A program made the position numbers and the translations under genes. DNA of 64,000 bases, from NCBI GenBank assembly GCA_002372935.1, contig DFJF01000007.1:33293-97292 (forward strand), in the 5' to 3' direction. Under the pieces are notes generated by a model. The model had not been told where the DNA came from. It was given only the letters and a program-made list of their open reading frames with translations, and ran no database searches. Source of the DNA: Clostridiales bacterium UBA3678. GTDB taxonomy: Bacteria; Bacillota; Clostridia; TANB77; CAG-508. Below are positions 35,039 through 43,987 of the stretch, piece after piece; the stretch's first letter is position 1, and each line of letters begins with the position of its first letter.

Positions 35039-36202
35039 ATGGATAATTTAGAAATTATAAAAAGAAAAGCAGTACAAATTTTTAATGAAGAAGATTTAGA
35101 TAAAAAAATAAAAAGTGGAAAAAAACTTACAATAAAGCTTGGAGCAGATCCATCAAGACCAGACTTACATATAGGTCATAGTGTAGTTTTAAGAGCTTTA
35201 AAACAATTTCAAGATATGGGACATGAAGTAGTTTTTGTTGTAGGTGATTTTACAGGTATGATAGGAGATCCATCAGGGAAGAGCAAAACAAGACCATCAC
35301 TTACTTTTGAGCAAACAAGGAAATCAGCAGAAACATATTTAGAACAAGCAACAAAAATATTAGATAAAGAAAAAACGAGAATAGTATTTAATTCAGAATG
35401 GTTATCTAAAATGAATTTTGAAGATGTCATTAAACTTGCAAGTCATTATACAGTTGCCAGAATTATGGAAAGAGATGACTTTAAAAATAGATTTGAAAAC
35501 AATTTGCCATTATCAATGCATGAATTATTATATCCATTAATGCAAGGATATGATTCTGTGGCTTTAAACGCAGATATAGAAATAGGTGGAACAGATCAGA
35601 CATTTAATCTTTTAGTTGGAAGAGATTTGCAAAAAGATTATGGGCAGGAAAGCCAGGTTGTAATGACATTTCCATTACTTGTTGGTCTAGATGGAAAAGA
35701 AAAAATGAGTAAATCATTAGATAATTACATAGGAATTTCTGAAGATCCTTTTTCAAAATTAGAAAAAAGTATGAAAATACCAGATGATGTATTAAGACAA
35801 TATTTTGAACTTACTACTGATTTACCAATAGAAGAAATTAATTCAATTATGAGTGGAGATATAAGAGAAGCACATTTTAGATTTGCAAAAGAATTATTAA
35901 CAATGTATGATGATGTTAATGAGTTTGAAAATTTAAAACAAAAATATTTAAATATTGCAAAAGGTGGAATACCAACAGATGTGGAAGAAGTAAAAATTAA
36001 AGAAGATGAAATTAATATATGTGATTTGTTAGTAAGAGTAGGGTTTGCTTCTTCAAAAGGTGAAGCAAAAAGAATGATTAAAGGAAATGGTGTTAAATTA
36101 AATTCAAAAACAGTAAATGATATTTCTAAAACTATAATAACAAAAGAAGAAAACATAATACAATTTGGGAAGAATAAGTTCAAAAAAGTTATTAAAGGAT
36201 AA
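35039..36202 (+). CDS. tyrS: Tyrosyl-tRNA synthetase
   Basis: A 387-aa class I synthetase charging tRNA-Tyr. GADPSRPDLHIGHSVV contains the HIGH motif (about residue 44), MQGYDSVALNADIEIGGTDQ lines the Tyr pocket, and KEKMSKSLDN is the KMSKS loop. An S4 RNA-binding domain (LLVRVGFASSKGEAKRMIKG) ends the protein. The layout resembles the TyrS/TyrZ group with no long insertion. GGGAAGGAAAG lies upstream of the ATG. No T-box leader is visible upstream. The stop codon is inside the following terminator stem. Confidence 0.95.
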   Translation: MDNLEIIKRKAVQIFNEEDLDKKIKSGKKLTIKLGADPSRPDLHIGHSVVLRALKQFQDMGHEVVFVVGDFTGMIGDPSGKSKTRPSLTFEQTRKSAETYLEQATKILDKEKTRIVFNSEWLSKMNFEDVIKLASHYTVARIMERDDFKNRFENNLPLSMHELLYPLMQGYDSVALNADIEIGGTDQTFNLLVGRDLQKDYGQESQVVMTFPLLVGLDGKEKMSKSLDNYIGISEDPFSKLEKSMKIPDDVLRQYFELTTDLPIEEINSIMSGDIREAHFRFAKELLTMYDDVNEFENLKQKYLNIAKGGIPTDVEEVKIKEDEINICDLLVRVGFASSKGEAKRMIKGNGVKLNSKTVNDISKTIITKEENIIQFGKNKFKKVIKG

Positions 36203-36226
36203 GAAAAAAACTTATCCTTTTTTTTA
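36195..36226 (+). terminator. Terminator after tyrS
   Basis: AAGGATAAG (36195-36203) pairs with CTTATCCTT (36211-36219), then TTTTTTT. Confidence 0.88.
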
Positions 36227-36237
36227 TAAAAAAATTA

Positions 36238-36265
36238 TTGCATTTTAAAATTTATTTGATATAAT
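36238..36265 (+). promoter_or_regulatory. Promoter of the second matrix operon
   Basis: TTGCAT (36238-36243), 16 bp, extended TGATATAAT with TATAAT at 36260-36265. The ten plus-strand genes downstream follow with only small gaps or overlaps, up to the terminator at 44653. Confidence 0.65.
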
Positions 36266-36295
36266 ATAATCAGTGTAATATTAGGAGGAATTTTT

Positions 36296-36805
36296 ATGAA
36301 AAAAGCAGTTGTAAACTTAATAATTATTTTGTATGTAATAATAGCTATAGGTACAACTATATGTTTATTAACATACAATGAATATAAAGTTTCAGTATTT
36401 GGTGATAAAACTTTAATTATAATTAATGAAGAAGATGATGGTTTAGATTACAAAAAAGGTGATTTAGTTATAGTTGGAAAAGAAGGATATAAAAATGCAA
36501 AAGAAGGAGATACATTATTCTTTTATCAAGAAAATGGAATAAAAGTAGCTAAGATACAACAGAAAGAAGATTTTGGAGATGCTGGAGTGGTTTTTACAAT
36601 AGATGGAAATTATCAGGTAGTTAATGAAAATGTGATAGGAACATCCAATAATGCAAAAGTAATAAGCAAGTTTGGTACAATCTTAGGTGCATTAGAATCT
36701 AAATGGGGATTTTTATTTTTAATAGTATTTCCATCATTATTAGCATTTTTACATGAAGTATATGAGCTAATACTAGAGATTTCAAATAAAGAACAAAGGG
36801 TATAA
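36296..36805 (+). CDS. Catalytically dead S26 (SipW-like) peptidase homologue
   Basis: A 169-aa protein with the two-helix layout of SipW-type signal peptidases (helices at about residues 6-26 and 138-158) and the core GDLVIVGKEGYKNAKEGDTLFF. At the nucleophile position, where active paralogues have SGSM, TGSM or TESM, it reads VFGDKTLIIINEED and has no serine. The ITHRI general-base motif is replaced by VAKIQQK. The fold is kept but both catalytic residues are missing. It is the first gene of the second matrix operon, 4 nt before a camelysin gene. A chaperone, adaptor or substrate-capture role beside the active peptidases at 37450 and 43243 is inference. AGGAGG precedes the ATG by 8 nt. Confidence 0.75.
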   Translation: MKKAVVNLIIILYVIIAIGTTICLLTYNEYKVSVFGDKTLIIINEEDDGLDYKKGDLVIVGKEGYKNAKEGDTLFFYQENGIKVAKIQQKEDFGDAGVVFTIDGNYQVVNENVIGTSNNAKVISKFGTILGALESKWGFLFLIVFPSLLAFLHEVYELILEISNKEQRV

Positions 36806-36809
36806 AAAT

Positions 36810-37436
36810 ATGAAAAAAATCTGGTTTTTAATAGGAATGCTTATGCTTATAGTTACGATTTTTGTAATTGCAAATTCTTATGCGAAATACATAGCAGAGG
36901 CTTCAGGCACAACAGAAAGGCAAGCTGGTGCATGGGTTATAAAAGTTAATGACACAGATATTTCTTCAAGTTCTTCAGAAACAGAATTTAAAATAGACAA
37001 GCTTACTTATAAAAAAAATGATTATGTAGAAGAAGGAAAAATTGCTCCTTCTTCAGTTGGATATTTTGATGTAACAATAGATCCATCTGGCACAAGTACA
37101 GCAGTAAGATTTGATGTAACAATAGATACTACAGAATTAGGTATAAGTGATGCAATTAATTTTACAGATGCAAAATTAGTAGTAGATGGTGTAGAGTCTG
37201 ACAAAACTTTAACAAGAACAGCAGAAAAAACATATTCAGGAATTATAAGTTTAGATGATGTTCAAAAGGGTGTTTTAACAACTGCTAGATTTTATATAAA
37301 ATGGAATGATGAGGAAACAACTTTAGGTGATAAATCTGATTCTCAAATAGGATCTACAAAAGATGTATCATTGGGATTACCAATTGTTGTAGTAGTAAGT
37401 CAATACTTAGGTGAGACTTTAGAAGAATATAAATAA
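36810..37436 (+). CDS. TasA/camelysin-like secreted protein
   Basis: A 208-aa secreted protein. Its N-terminal helix (IWFLIGMLMLIVTIFVIA) ends in NSYAKYIAEASGT, a SipW-type signal-peptide exit. The mature beta-rich part contains GAWVIKVNDTDI, VGYFDVTIDPSGTSTAVRF and ARFYIKWNDEET, a Y-x-K-W-x-D-x-E pattern shared with the convergent gene at 44698. It is likely a matrix fibre or fibre-associated subunit processed by the peptidase encoded 14 nt downstream. The ribosome site is weak (AAAGGG) and overlaps the end of the previous gene, so translational coupling is likely. Confidence 0.75.
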   Translation: MKKIWFLIGMLMLIVTIFVIANSYAKYIAEASGTTERQAGAWVIKVNDTDISSSSSETEFKIDKLTYKKNDYVEEGKIAPSSVGYFDVTIDPSGTSTAVRFDVTIDTTELGISDAINFTDAKLVVDGVESDKTLTRTAEKTYSGIISLDDVQKGVLTTARFYIKWNDEETTLGDKSDSQIGSTKDVSLGLPIVVVVSQYLGETLEEYK

Positions 37437-37449
37437 AATTGGAGAACTT

Positions 37450-38040
37450 ATGAAGATTTTTGAAAAAATAATAAAAATTATTTTAGATATTATAATAATT
37501 CTTGCTATCGGAATTGTAATTATAGTCTTGTGTAATTTTTTTCAAGTAAATGTTTTTGGACATAAATATCCTGATTTTTTAGGATACACTTTTTTTGAAG
37601 TTACAACTGGCAGTATGTCAGGAACCATGGAAATAAATGATGTGATTTTAGTAAAGATTACAAATGATGTTCATACTAATGACATAATAACTTATGTACA
37701 AAATGATGAAATTATTACACACAGAGTTATAGAAGAAAGAAAAGAAGATCTTATAACAAAGGGAGATGCAAATAATGCAGGAGATATGCCCATAAGCAAA
37801 TCAAATGTAATAGGAAAAGTTATAAAAGTATTTCCTAAACTTGGAATATGGTTTAAAGTTTTTTCAGACGTAAAAGTTATAATATCTATTTTTATAACAC
37901 TTATTTTGTTTGGAATTGCAATTTCTACAGATGATCATAATGAAAAAAGCAAAGAAAAGCAATCTTTTTCCAAATTTTTGAGAAAAAGGAGAGGAAAGAA
38001 AAAATATGAGCAAAAGGAGAAGAAGAAGAAGACAGACTAA
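37450..38040 (+). CDS. sipW: SipW-type signal peptidase I
   Basis: A 196-aa peptidase with an N-terminal helix at about residues 8-30 and a second near 140-157. The nucleophile Ser lies in VTTGSMSGTME (about residue 58) and the His base in EIITHRVIEE (about residue 98), followed by TKGDANN. Both catalytic residues are present, unlike the homologue at 36296. The C-terminal tail is extremely basic. The 3' end overlaps the next gene by 35 nt in another frame. Substrates are presumably the adjacent camelysin-like proteins. Confidence 0.87.
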   Translation: MKIFEKIIKIILDIIIILAIGIVIIVLCNFFQVNVFGHKYPDFLGYTFFEVTTGSMSGTMEINDVILVKITNDVHTNDIITYVQNDEIITHRVIEERKEDLITKGDANNAGDMPISKSNVIGKVIKVFPKLGIWFKVFSDVKVIISIFITLILFGIAISTDDHNEKSKEKQSFSKFLRKRRGKKKYEQKEKKKKTD

Positions 38041-38584
38041 ATTAATGTATATGAGACTAATATTTTTCTTAGTTATCCTAATTTTAACTATATTCTTAGT
38101 TAGAGGAATATTAGCAAGATATAGGTCTTCGGCAAAATCTGGTGCAAATCTTGATTTAGCATATTATGTGTTTTCAGAAGGAAGAATTTCACAGGAATTA
38201 AAACTTGGAAGCATATTACCAAGAAAGGAACCTTATACATACACATTTTCTGTTGCCAACAATGATGGAAAAAACAGAACTCAGGTTTCACTAGCATATT
38301 CAATAGTAATAAAAACTACTACAAATTTGCCGTTAAGTTATAAGGTTTATAATACAGAAGATACATCAACAGATCTTGTACAAAAAACTGAAACATCGCA
38401 AGATGATGACGGAACATATTTTAAATATATTTATGTTCAAGGTGGTACATTTGGATTTTCGAAAGATGAAGAAACCACATATCAAATAAGTGTTACTTTT
38501 CCAGAACAATATAATTTAGCAGAATATGAAAATATTTTAGAATATGTAGAAATATCAGTAGATTCAAAACAAAGAATACAATAA
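38006..38584 (+). CDS. Camelysin-like secreted or anchored matrix protein
   Basis: A 192-aa protein. A run of Arg/Lys (SKRRRRRRQTK) precedes a single helix (YMRLIFFLVILILTIFLV) and GILARYRSSAKSGANLD, typical of SipW-processed exports. The mature part is beta-rich (YTYTFSVANNDG, VSLAYSIVIKT, TTYQISVTFPEQY). Its start lies inside the preceding peptidase gene (35-nt overlap), so translation is probably coupled. AGGAGAGGAAAG upstream of ATG 38006 is a good ribosome site. The family is inferred from architecture and context more than from sequence motifs. Confidence 0.65.
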   Translation: MSKRRRRRRQTKLMYMRLIFFLVILILTIFLVRGILARYRSSAKSGANLDLAYYVFSEGRISQELKLGSILPRKEPYTYTFSVANNDGKNRTQVSLAYSIVIKTTTNLPLSYKVYNTEDTSTDLVQKTETSQDDDGTYFKYIYVQGGTFGFSKDEETTYQISVTFPEQYNLAEYENILEYVEISVDSKQRIQ

Positions 38585-38613
38585 ACATAATTTAATTATA
38601 AAAGAGGGTAAAA

Positions 38614-39498
38614 GTGAAGGTAAAAAAAGAAAGGAAGCATTTAAATAAAAGAACAAAAGGAAAAATTAAAAAAAATAATATTTTTTTATTATTAATAATT
38701 TTAGTTGTTGTTGTGTATCTTGCTCCAAAACTATTCTCTGCTGCAAAATATATTTATAGTTCAGTTCAAGAATATTATTTATCATCAAAAGACTTTTATT
38801 TTGCAAGTGATAAGCTAAGTTCAAGCCATACAGAATATGAAATTACGAATAACTGGTCTGGAGCAGAAACATATATTATAGCAGTAAATATGAGTAGCAA
38901 GAAAAATGATATGGCATTTACTGCTGCGGACATTGAATATACCATTTCATATACATGCTCTGACAATATATCATGTAAATTAAGCAAGACATCAGGAACA
39001 ATTGTTGGACAAGACAATGGTGGAGTTAATGAAGATTCTTTTTCTATAAATATTGATCCTGCAAATGGTACAGCTTTAAATGAGGGGGAGAAAGCATGGG
39101 TAGAAGTTACTGCAACATCAAAATCTCCATATAAGCAAACAATTAGTGGAAAATTAATACTTGAGGTAGGAAATGCTGAAATTTCTTATGAAATAATAGA
39201 TTCAGCCAATTCACCATATTTAACAGTAAATATTACAAATTCACAAAGTAAAGGTGCTGATGTAACTTTAGCATATAGCCCGTCAGTAGTATTATTGGAT
39301 ATGACTAGTAGATTTTATCTTAATTCTACAAGTAATAAGACTGAGAAGCTAAATAATTATGCTTATATAAATAGCATTACATCTTATGTTGATTCTCTTA
39401 CAACAACAAGTGTTAAGTTTTATAAAATGGATAAAACACAAGATTATTCTTATTCAAATGAAAATGGAGTAACACCAGTAATAACATTATCATATTAA
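38614..39498 (+). CDS. Secreted or membrane-anchored beta-rich protein of the matrix cluster
   Basis: A 294-aa protein starting at GTG 38614 with AGAGGG upstream. A long basic stretch (KVKKERKHLNKRTKGKIKKN) precedes one helix (IFLLLIILVVVVYLAPKLF). The extracellular part is Ser/Thr/Asn-rich with repeated beta strands and a possible disulfide (YTCSDNISCKL). I see no known enzyme motif. Position between camelysin genes and the AAA+ gene suggests a matrix or adhesin component. The family is not recognised. Confidence 0.6.
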   Translation: MKVKKERKHLNKRTKGKIKKNNIFLLLIILVVVVYLAPKLFSAAKYIYSSVQEYYLSSKDFYFASDKLSSSHTEYEITNNWSGAETYIIAVNMSSKKNDMAFTAADIEYTISYTCSDNISCKLSKTSGTIVGQDNGGVNEDSFSINIDPANGTALNEGEKAWVEVTATSKSPYKQTISGKLILEVGNAEISYEIIDSANSPYLTVNITNSQSKGADVTLAYSPSVVLLDMTSRFYLNSTSNKTEKLNNYAYINSITSYVDSLTTTSVKFYKMDKTQDYSYSNENGVTPVITLSY

Positions 39499-39516
39499 TA
39501 AATCTAGGAGGAAAAT

Positions 39517-40524
39517 ATGACAACAAATTTGATGGATGAATATATTAAAATCACAAAAACCTTTTTAAAAGATTTTACCAAAGCCTTTTTTGCTGAAAAA
39601 TTTGTAGATGCTATATCAAATGAATATATAAAGGCATATATAGAGGCTCGAATTTATAACTTTGAAGAAGAAAAGCATAGATTTTTTTATAGAAGAATTT
39701 ATATAAATCTAATAAAAAAATCCAAGGAAATAAAAGAAAATTCATCAATACTTGATAGACAATTAATAGATGACAATTTGAAAATGTACCAATATGTATT
39801 TTATTTTGATGGAGTAAGGGGAATATCTGATTTAAAAACTTTTATTAAAGAAATGTGCGAAAAAAGAACTACAAAATTTGGTATAATAAAAATTACTGGT
39901 CTTGAGGATAGAATCTATAAAATGACAAAAAAATATAATGAAGACAAGGAAAAATTTATTAAAAATTTAGATACACAAGATTTTACATTAAAAATTGAAA
40001 AATATATGTTAATTGATGATACATATAAAGTAGATTTAGATTTTAACTTTAATTTACCATATATTTATAGCCAAAAAGTTATTAACGAGGTTTATAATTG
40101 TGGTGTAATAAATGAGGACAAGTTAATTATAGAATACAATCTTTTAGTAGGAGTATGTATAAATGATATAAATAAATGCAATTTTGACACAAAATATTTA
40201 GTTAATTTTGCAAATACTCTATTTGAAAAAGAAAAAAAATTAAGACAAACATTAAGAACAATAGATAACACAGCTATACAAGACAAAATAATATTAAAAA
40301 TTAAATATCAAGATTTCGAAAAAAATAAAGAAATAATTTATTCTTTGATGAAAGAAGGATTTAAGTTTGCATTAATTTTAGATGACAATTTTGAAACAAC
40401 AATGGATAATATTAGAAAATTAGATATGTTTCAATATTTGTTAGTTCCTGAGAACAATAAGAATTATGATTTCATAAAAGAAAACGAAATAAGAATAAGC
40501 AAAACAATAATATATGATATATAA
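39517..40524 (+). CDS. 335-aa cytosolic protein of unknown function (possible degenerate EAL-like C-terminus)
   Basis: A soluble protein with no signal or membrane segment. The first 150 residues are helical and charged. The C-terminal part (IILKIKYQDFEKNKEI, EGFKFALILDDNFETTMDN, MFQYLLVPE) has the strand-helix rhythm of the last third of an EAL domain, but no E-x-L signature or metal ligands can be recognised. The assignment is therefore only a suggestion. CTAGGAGGA precedes the ATG by 6-8 nt. It sits immediately before the membrane AAA+ gene within the matrix operon, so it could be a regulatory subunit of that machine. Confidence 0.5.
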   Translation: MTTNLMDEYIKITKTFLKDFTKAFFAEKFVDAISNEYIKAYIEARIYNFEEEKHRFFYRRIYINLIKKSKEIKENSSILDRQLIDDNLKMYQYVFYFDGVRGISDLKTFIKEMCEKRTTKFGIIKITGLEDRIYKMTKKYNEDKEKFIKNLDTQDFTLKIEKYMLIDDTYKVDLDFNFNLPYIYSQKVINEVYNCGVINEDKLIIEYNLLVGVCINDINKCNFDTKYLVNFANTLFEKEKKLRQTLRTIDNTAIQDKIILKIKYQDFEKNKEIIYSLMKEGFKFALILDDNFETTMDNIRKLDMFQYLLVPENNKNYDFIKENEIRISKTIIYDI

Positions 40525-40554
40525 AAAACAATATGTAGTTAAAAGAGGTGTAAA

Positions 40555-42099
40555 ATGGATACTTTTTTAAGATTTCTATATGAGTTAGTTAACCAAATAG
40601 TTACTGGAATATATGTAATATTTAGTGGATTAATAAATGGATTAAAACAGATGTTTAATTTTCCATTATTTTATAATTTAGTAACACAATATAAAAATGA
40701 TTTTACAGGACCTGAATGGGTACTTGTTGGACTAACCATTTTGTTTATGATTGTTTTTTATGGTGGAATAATATTGTTAGTTATATTTTTAATAAGAAAA
40801 ATAGTAAAAAGATTAAAGCCAATAAATAAGACAGCATTGTTAAATGAAGTAGAAGAATTAAATAAACAAGTGATTCAACTTTCTAGAGAAAAAGATGAAA
40901 TTCTAGAAATGAAAGTTTCTCAAATGGGATTAAAGCCTGATGAAAGTCCAATTGATGAAAAGGCTCTTGCAACAGCAAATGGAGCATCAGATGGAGAAGA
41001 TGAAGCTAAAGGAGAAAATGGAATAAGATTTTCAAAATTAAATTTAATCGATATGGAATATGCAGATTATAAGATTAAAAATTATGGTAATACTTTTGAT
41101 TTGCCAGAACTTGTAAGTAATTTTAGAAATTTTGCAGCATCTAAGTTACATCTATATTATAAAGAAAAACTATTAAGAATTTTCGTCGCTGGGTTAGCTT
41201 CAACAAGACTTGTAATATTACAAGGTATTTCTGGTACAGGTAAAACTTCTCTTGCTTATGCTTGGGGAAAATTTATGAAACAAGATTCTTGTGTTGCTTC
41301 AGTACAGCCATCATGGAGGGATAGAACAGACCTTTTTGGTTATTTTAATGAGTTTACTAAAAAGTTTAATGAAACAGAATTATTAAAAGAAATGTATATA
41401 GCAGATTATACAGATGATGTATATACTGTAATACTAGACGAGATGAACTTGTCACGTGTTGAATACTATTTTGCAGAAATGTTATCTATTCTAGAAATGC
41501 CAGACAAAAAAGAATGGGTAATTGAAATTGTTCCAAACACTTGGAAAAGTGATCCAAAAAAATTAATGCATGGAAAAATTCAAGTTCCACCAAATATGTG
41601 GTATATAGGAACAATCAACAATGATGATTCTACATTTGCTGTTACAGATAAGGTTTATGATAGAGCTATGCCTATAGACATAAATGATAAAGGACAAGCA
41701 TTCACACCAGAAGATGTTGATGCACAAAATGTAAATTATTCATATTTAGATAAATTATTTACAGAAGCTATGGAGAATTTTCAAATATCTCAAGAAACTC
41801 TTGATAAAATAGAAAAGATGGATGATTTTGTTATTAAACACTTTAGAATAGCTTTTGGTAACCGTATTGTTGCACACATGAAAAAATTTGTTCCAGTATA
41901 TGTTGCATGTGGTGGAACAGAAGTAGAAGGAGTAGATTATTTTATTGCTAAAAAGATTTTAAGAAAATTTGAGCAGTTAAATATGTCATTAATTAAAGAC
42001 GAAATTGATGGATATATTAAATTTTTAGATGATACATTTGGCAAAGGCGCTATGGCAGAATGTATAGAATATTTATTAAGATTGAAGAAGATGGGATAA
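40555..42099 (+). CDS. Membrane-anchored McrB-like AAA+ ATPase
   Basis: A 514-aa AAA+ protein of the McrB/MoxR-like branch. Residues about 55-85 form a strong membrane anchor, preceded by a weaker hydrophobic segment, and are followed by a coiled coil (LLNEVEELNKQVIQL). Walker A is QGISGTGKTSL (about residue 225), Walker B is VILDEMNLSRVEYYF (about 292) and sensor 1 is GTINNDDSTF (about 352), followed by DKVYDRAMPI. The block LPELVSNFRNF precedes the ATPase. McrB proteins normally partner McrC nucleases. Here the partner is a DUF2357 protein encoded 30 nt downstream, and both sit inside a SipW/camelysin operon. No DNA-binding N-terminal domain is visible. It may remodel or energise a matrix complex at the membrane, or it may be a defence module. 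Confidence 0.8.
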   Translation: MDTFLRFLYELVNQIVTGIYVIFSGLINGLKQMFNFPLFYNLVTQYKNDFTGPEWVLVGLTILFMIVFYGGIILLVIFLIRKIVKRLKPINKTALLNEVEELNKQVIQLSREKDEILEMKVSQMGLKPDESPIDEKALATANGASDGEDEAKGENGIRFSKLNLIDMEYADYKIKNYGNTFDLPELVSNFRNFAASKLHLYYKEKLLRIFVAGLASTRLVILQGISGTGKTSLAYAWGKFMKQDSCVASVQPSWRDRTDLFGYFNEFTKKFNETELLKEMYIADYTDDVYTVILDEMNLSRVEYYFAEMLSILEMPDKKEWVIEIVPNTWKSDPKKLMHGKIQVPPNMWYIGTINNDDSTFAVTDKVYDRAMPIDINDKGQAFTPEDVDAQNVNYSYLDKLFTEAMENFQISQETLDKIEKMDDFVIKHFRIAFGNRIVAHMKKFVPVYVACGGTEVEGVDYFIAKKILRKFEQLNMSLIKDEIDGYIKFLDDTFGKGAMAECIEYLLRLKKMG

Positions 42100-42129
42100 T
42101 CTATATTTTATTAAGGAAAGGGTGGAAAT

Positions 42130-43212
42130 ATGAGAAACCTAGAAGTAACCAATCTATATGACAATATAGATGAACATAGTGTTGAAGACTTTTCGAATAA
42201 ACTAGATTCAAATATGCATGTAAAAACAGACTATTATAAAGATGTAAATGATTTGGAATGGTTAGATATTTTTGAAGATATATTGCCACATCTTGAAAAA
42301 ATAATGAAAAATCCAAAAAGATTTATAAAAACAGAAGAAGAAATTGTTAAAATAGAGTCAGCTAAAAAGGTTGGAGTAGAAACAGTAAAACATTTAGCAA
42401 AACATACAAATTTTATACAAGATATAGATAAAAAAACAGGTGATGTTATCCCTTCAAAGCTTTTAAATGTTTTAAAAGAAGAAACTTTTAATACCTATGA
42501 AAATCGTTTTATATATACACTTATAAATCATATGAATGATTTTATAAGATTTAGATTAGAAAATATAAAGAAAAACCCAAGACTAAAAGACAACAAAAAG
42601 ATTGAATATAATAGTGCTACATCTGTAGGGCAAGAAAAAATAAATATAAATGTTCAATTAAATACTGCTTTAGATACAAATTTGAATTTTGATAAAAACT
42701 TTGAAAAAAGAGTAAAAAAGATACAAGATGATATAAAAAGTTTGACATATACAGAGGTATATAAAGATTTAGAAAAAGAAGGAGTAGCTTTTGTTACTCC
42801 TCCTATAAAAAAGACAAATGTTATCTTAAAAAATGTTCATTTTCAATATGCAATGAAGTTATGGGATTATATACATGAGAACATGACAAAAAAGAATGAG
42901 CCAATAAAGCAAAATAAAGATTATATGGAAAAAGGAAATATAAAAAGCTTAATTGATGAAACATTTCTTTTACAATATCTAACTGTTAATTCAATTAACA
43001 ACAATGAGGAAGAAACAAAAAATGAAAAGGAAAAAACTATTAGTAGAATGCTTGACAGAATTATAGATTTAAATCCAGAACTTACAAAAAAAGAATTACA
43101 GGATAAACTTGGATTAGAATTTGACAAAGCAAAAGAAAGAAGAGTTGCTACAAAGAACGATATTGAAAAAATCTTTAGAAAATACATAGATAAATATTTA
43201 CAAAGAGCGTAA
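42130..43212 (+). CDS. DUF2357 (McrC N-terminal-like) protein, partner of the AAA+ ATPase
   Basis: A 360-aa protein. The block EWLDIFEDILPHLEKIMKNP with IPSKLLNVLKEETFNTYENRF and INHMNDFIRFRLENI is the DUF2357 pattern, which in other proteins precedes a PD-(D/E)XK nuclease and pairs with McrB-type ATPases. The nuclease part is not apparent: after about residue 260 there is a charged helical tail (IDKYLQRA end) without a recognisable D...E-x-K set. It therefore looks like the ATPase-docking half alone. AAGGGTGGAAAT lies upstream of the ATG. A function in the matrix cluster is inferred from position. Confidence 0.65.
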   Translation: MRNLEVTNLYDNIDEHSVEDFSNKLDSNMHVKTDYYKDVNDLEWLDIFEDILPHLEKIMKNPKRFIKTEEEIVKIESAKKVGVETVKHLAKHTNFIQDIDKKTGDVIPSKLLNVLKEETFNTYENRFIYTLINHMNDFIRFRLENIKKNPRLKDNKKIEYNSATSVGQEKININVQLNTALDTNLNFDKNFEKRVKKIQDDIKSLTYTEVYKDLEKEGVAFVTPPIKKTNVILKNVHFQYAMKLWDYIHENMTKKNEPIKQNKDYMEKGNIKSLIDETFLLQYLTVNSINNNEEETKNEKEKTISRMLDRIIDLNPELTKKELQDKLGLEFDKAKERRVATKNDIEKIFRKYIDKYLQRA

Positions 43213-43242
43213 TTAATATTATACAAAGGGGATAAAATTAAA

Positions 43243-43953
43243 ATGAAAATTTTATTAAAAATTTTAAAGGGATTATATGAAATCATAAGAGTGATTTTAT
43301 TTATAGTTATTGTTGTTTCACTTGCGGTAATTCTTACACAAAGAGTTTCAAACAATAAAAAATCTGTTGCTGGTTATAGAGTATTTACAATAGTGACAGA
43401 AAGTATGGTTCCGGAATATTTAGTTGGAGATACAATTTTAATAAAAAATATAGAACCATCTAAGTTGAAAGTAGGCGACGATATTACTTATTTAGGAGAA
43501 GAGGAATCTTTTAAAGGTAAAATAGTTACACATAGGATAATTGATATTTCAAAAAGTGATGATGGCATATATACAATTACTACAAAAGGTATAGCAAATG
43601 ATAAAGAAGATCCTAAAATAACTTCTAATCAAGTTTATGGAAAGGTTATTTATAAGATAAAATCAATATCATATTTAAATAGTATTATAGGTAATTTATA
43701 TGGGATGTACTTTATTATTTTTATTCCATTAACACTTATGATTTTCCATGATTTTTCGTCATATAAAAAAGACAAAAAAATAGAAGGGATGTCAGATGAA
43801 GAAAGTAAGAAAGAAATAGTTGATGATTTTATTAAAGAAGATACTCATATAGAAACAATTGAAAATACTAATAAAAAAGAATTAAAAGATAAAATGAAAT
43901 CCAGAAGAAAAAATAGAAGAGAAAAAAAGAAGAAAAAAGAGAAAGAGCAATGA
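43243..43953 (+). CDS. sipW: SipW-type signal peptidase I (third active copy)
   Basis: A 236-aa peptidase. An N-terminal helix (IRVILFIVIVVSLAVIL) is followed by the nucleophile in TIVTESMVPEYLVGD (about residue 54) and the His base in IVTHRIIDIS (about residue 98), then TKGIANDKED. A second helix lies near 150-168. The C-terminal tail is long, acidic then basic (SRRKNRREKKKKKEKEQ). It has the same Ser-His arrangement as the copies at 6959 and 37450 but is divergent in sequence, so each peptidase may be dedicated to its neighbouring substrates, here the camelysin gene 35 nt downstream. Confidence 0.86.
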   Translation: MKILLKILKGLYEIIRVILFIVIVVSLAVILTQRVSNNKKSVAGYRVFTIVTESMVPEYLVGDTILIKNIEPSKLKVGDDITYLGEEESFKGKIVTHRIIDISKSDDGIYTITTKGIANDKEDPKITSNQVYGKVIYKIKSISYLNSIIGNLYGMYFIIFIPLTLMIFHDFSSYKKDKKIEGMSDEESKKEIVDDFIKEDTHIETIENTNKKELKDKMKSRRKNRREKKKKKEKEQ

Positions 43954-43987
43954 ATAGAGTATTGAATTTTTTGAAAGGAGGACACTG

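Noticed and set aside
39517..40524. Calling the 335-aa protein an EAL-domain c-di-GMP phosphodiesterase
   Set aside because: Only the rhythm of the last third resembles EAL. No E-x-L motif or metal ligands can be located.
40555..43212. Classical McrBC restriction system
   Set aside because: The ATPase has a membrane anchor in place of a DNA-binding domain and no PD-(D/E)XK nuclease is visible in the second protein. A defence role is kept only as an alternative.
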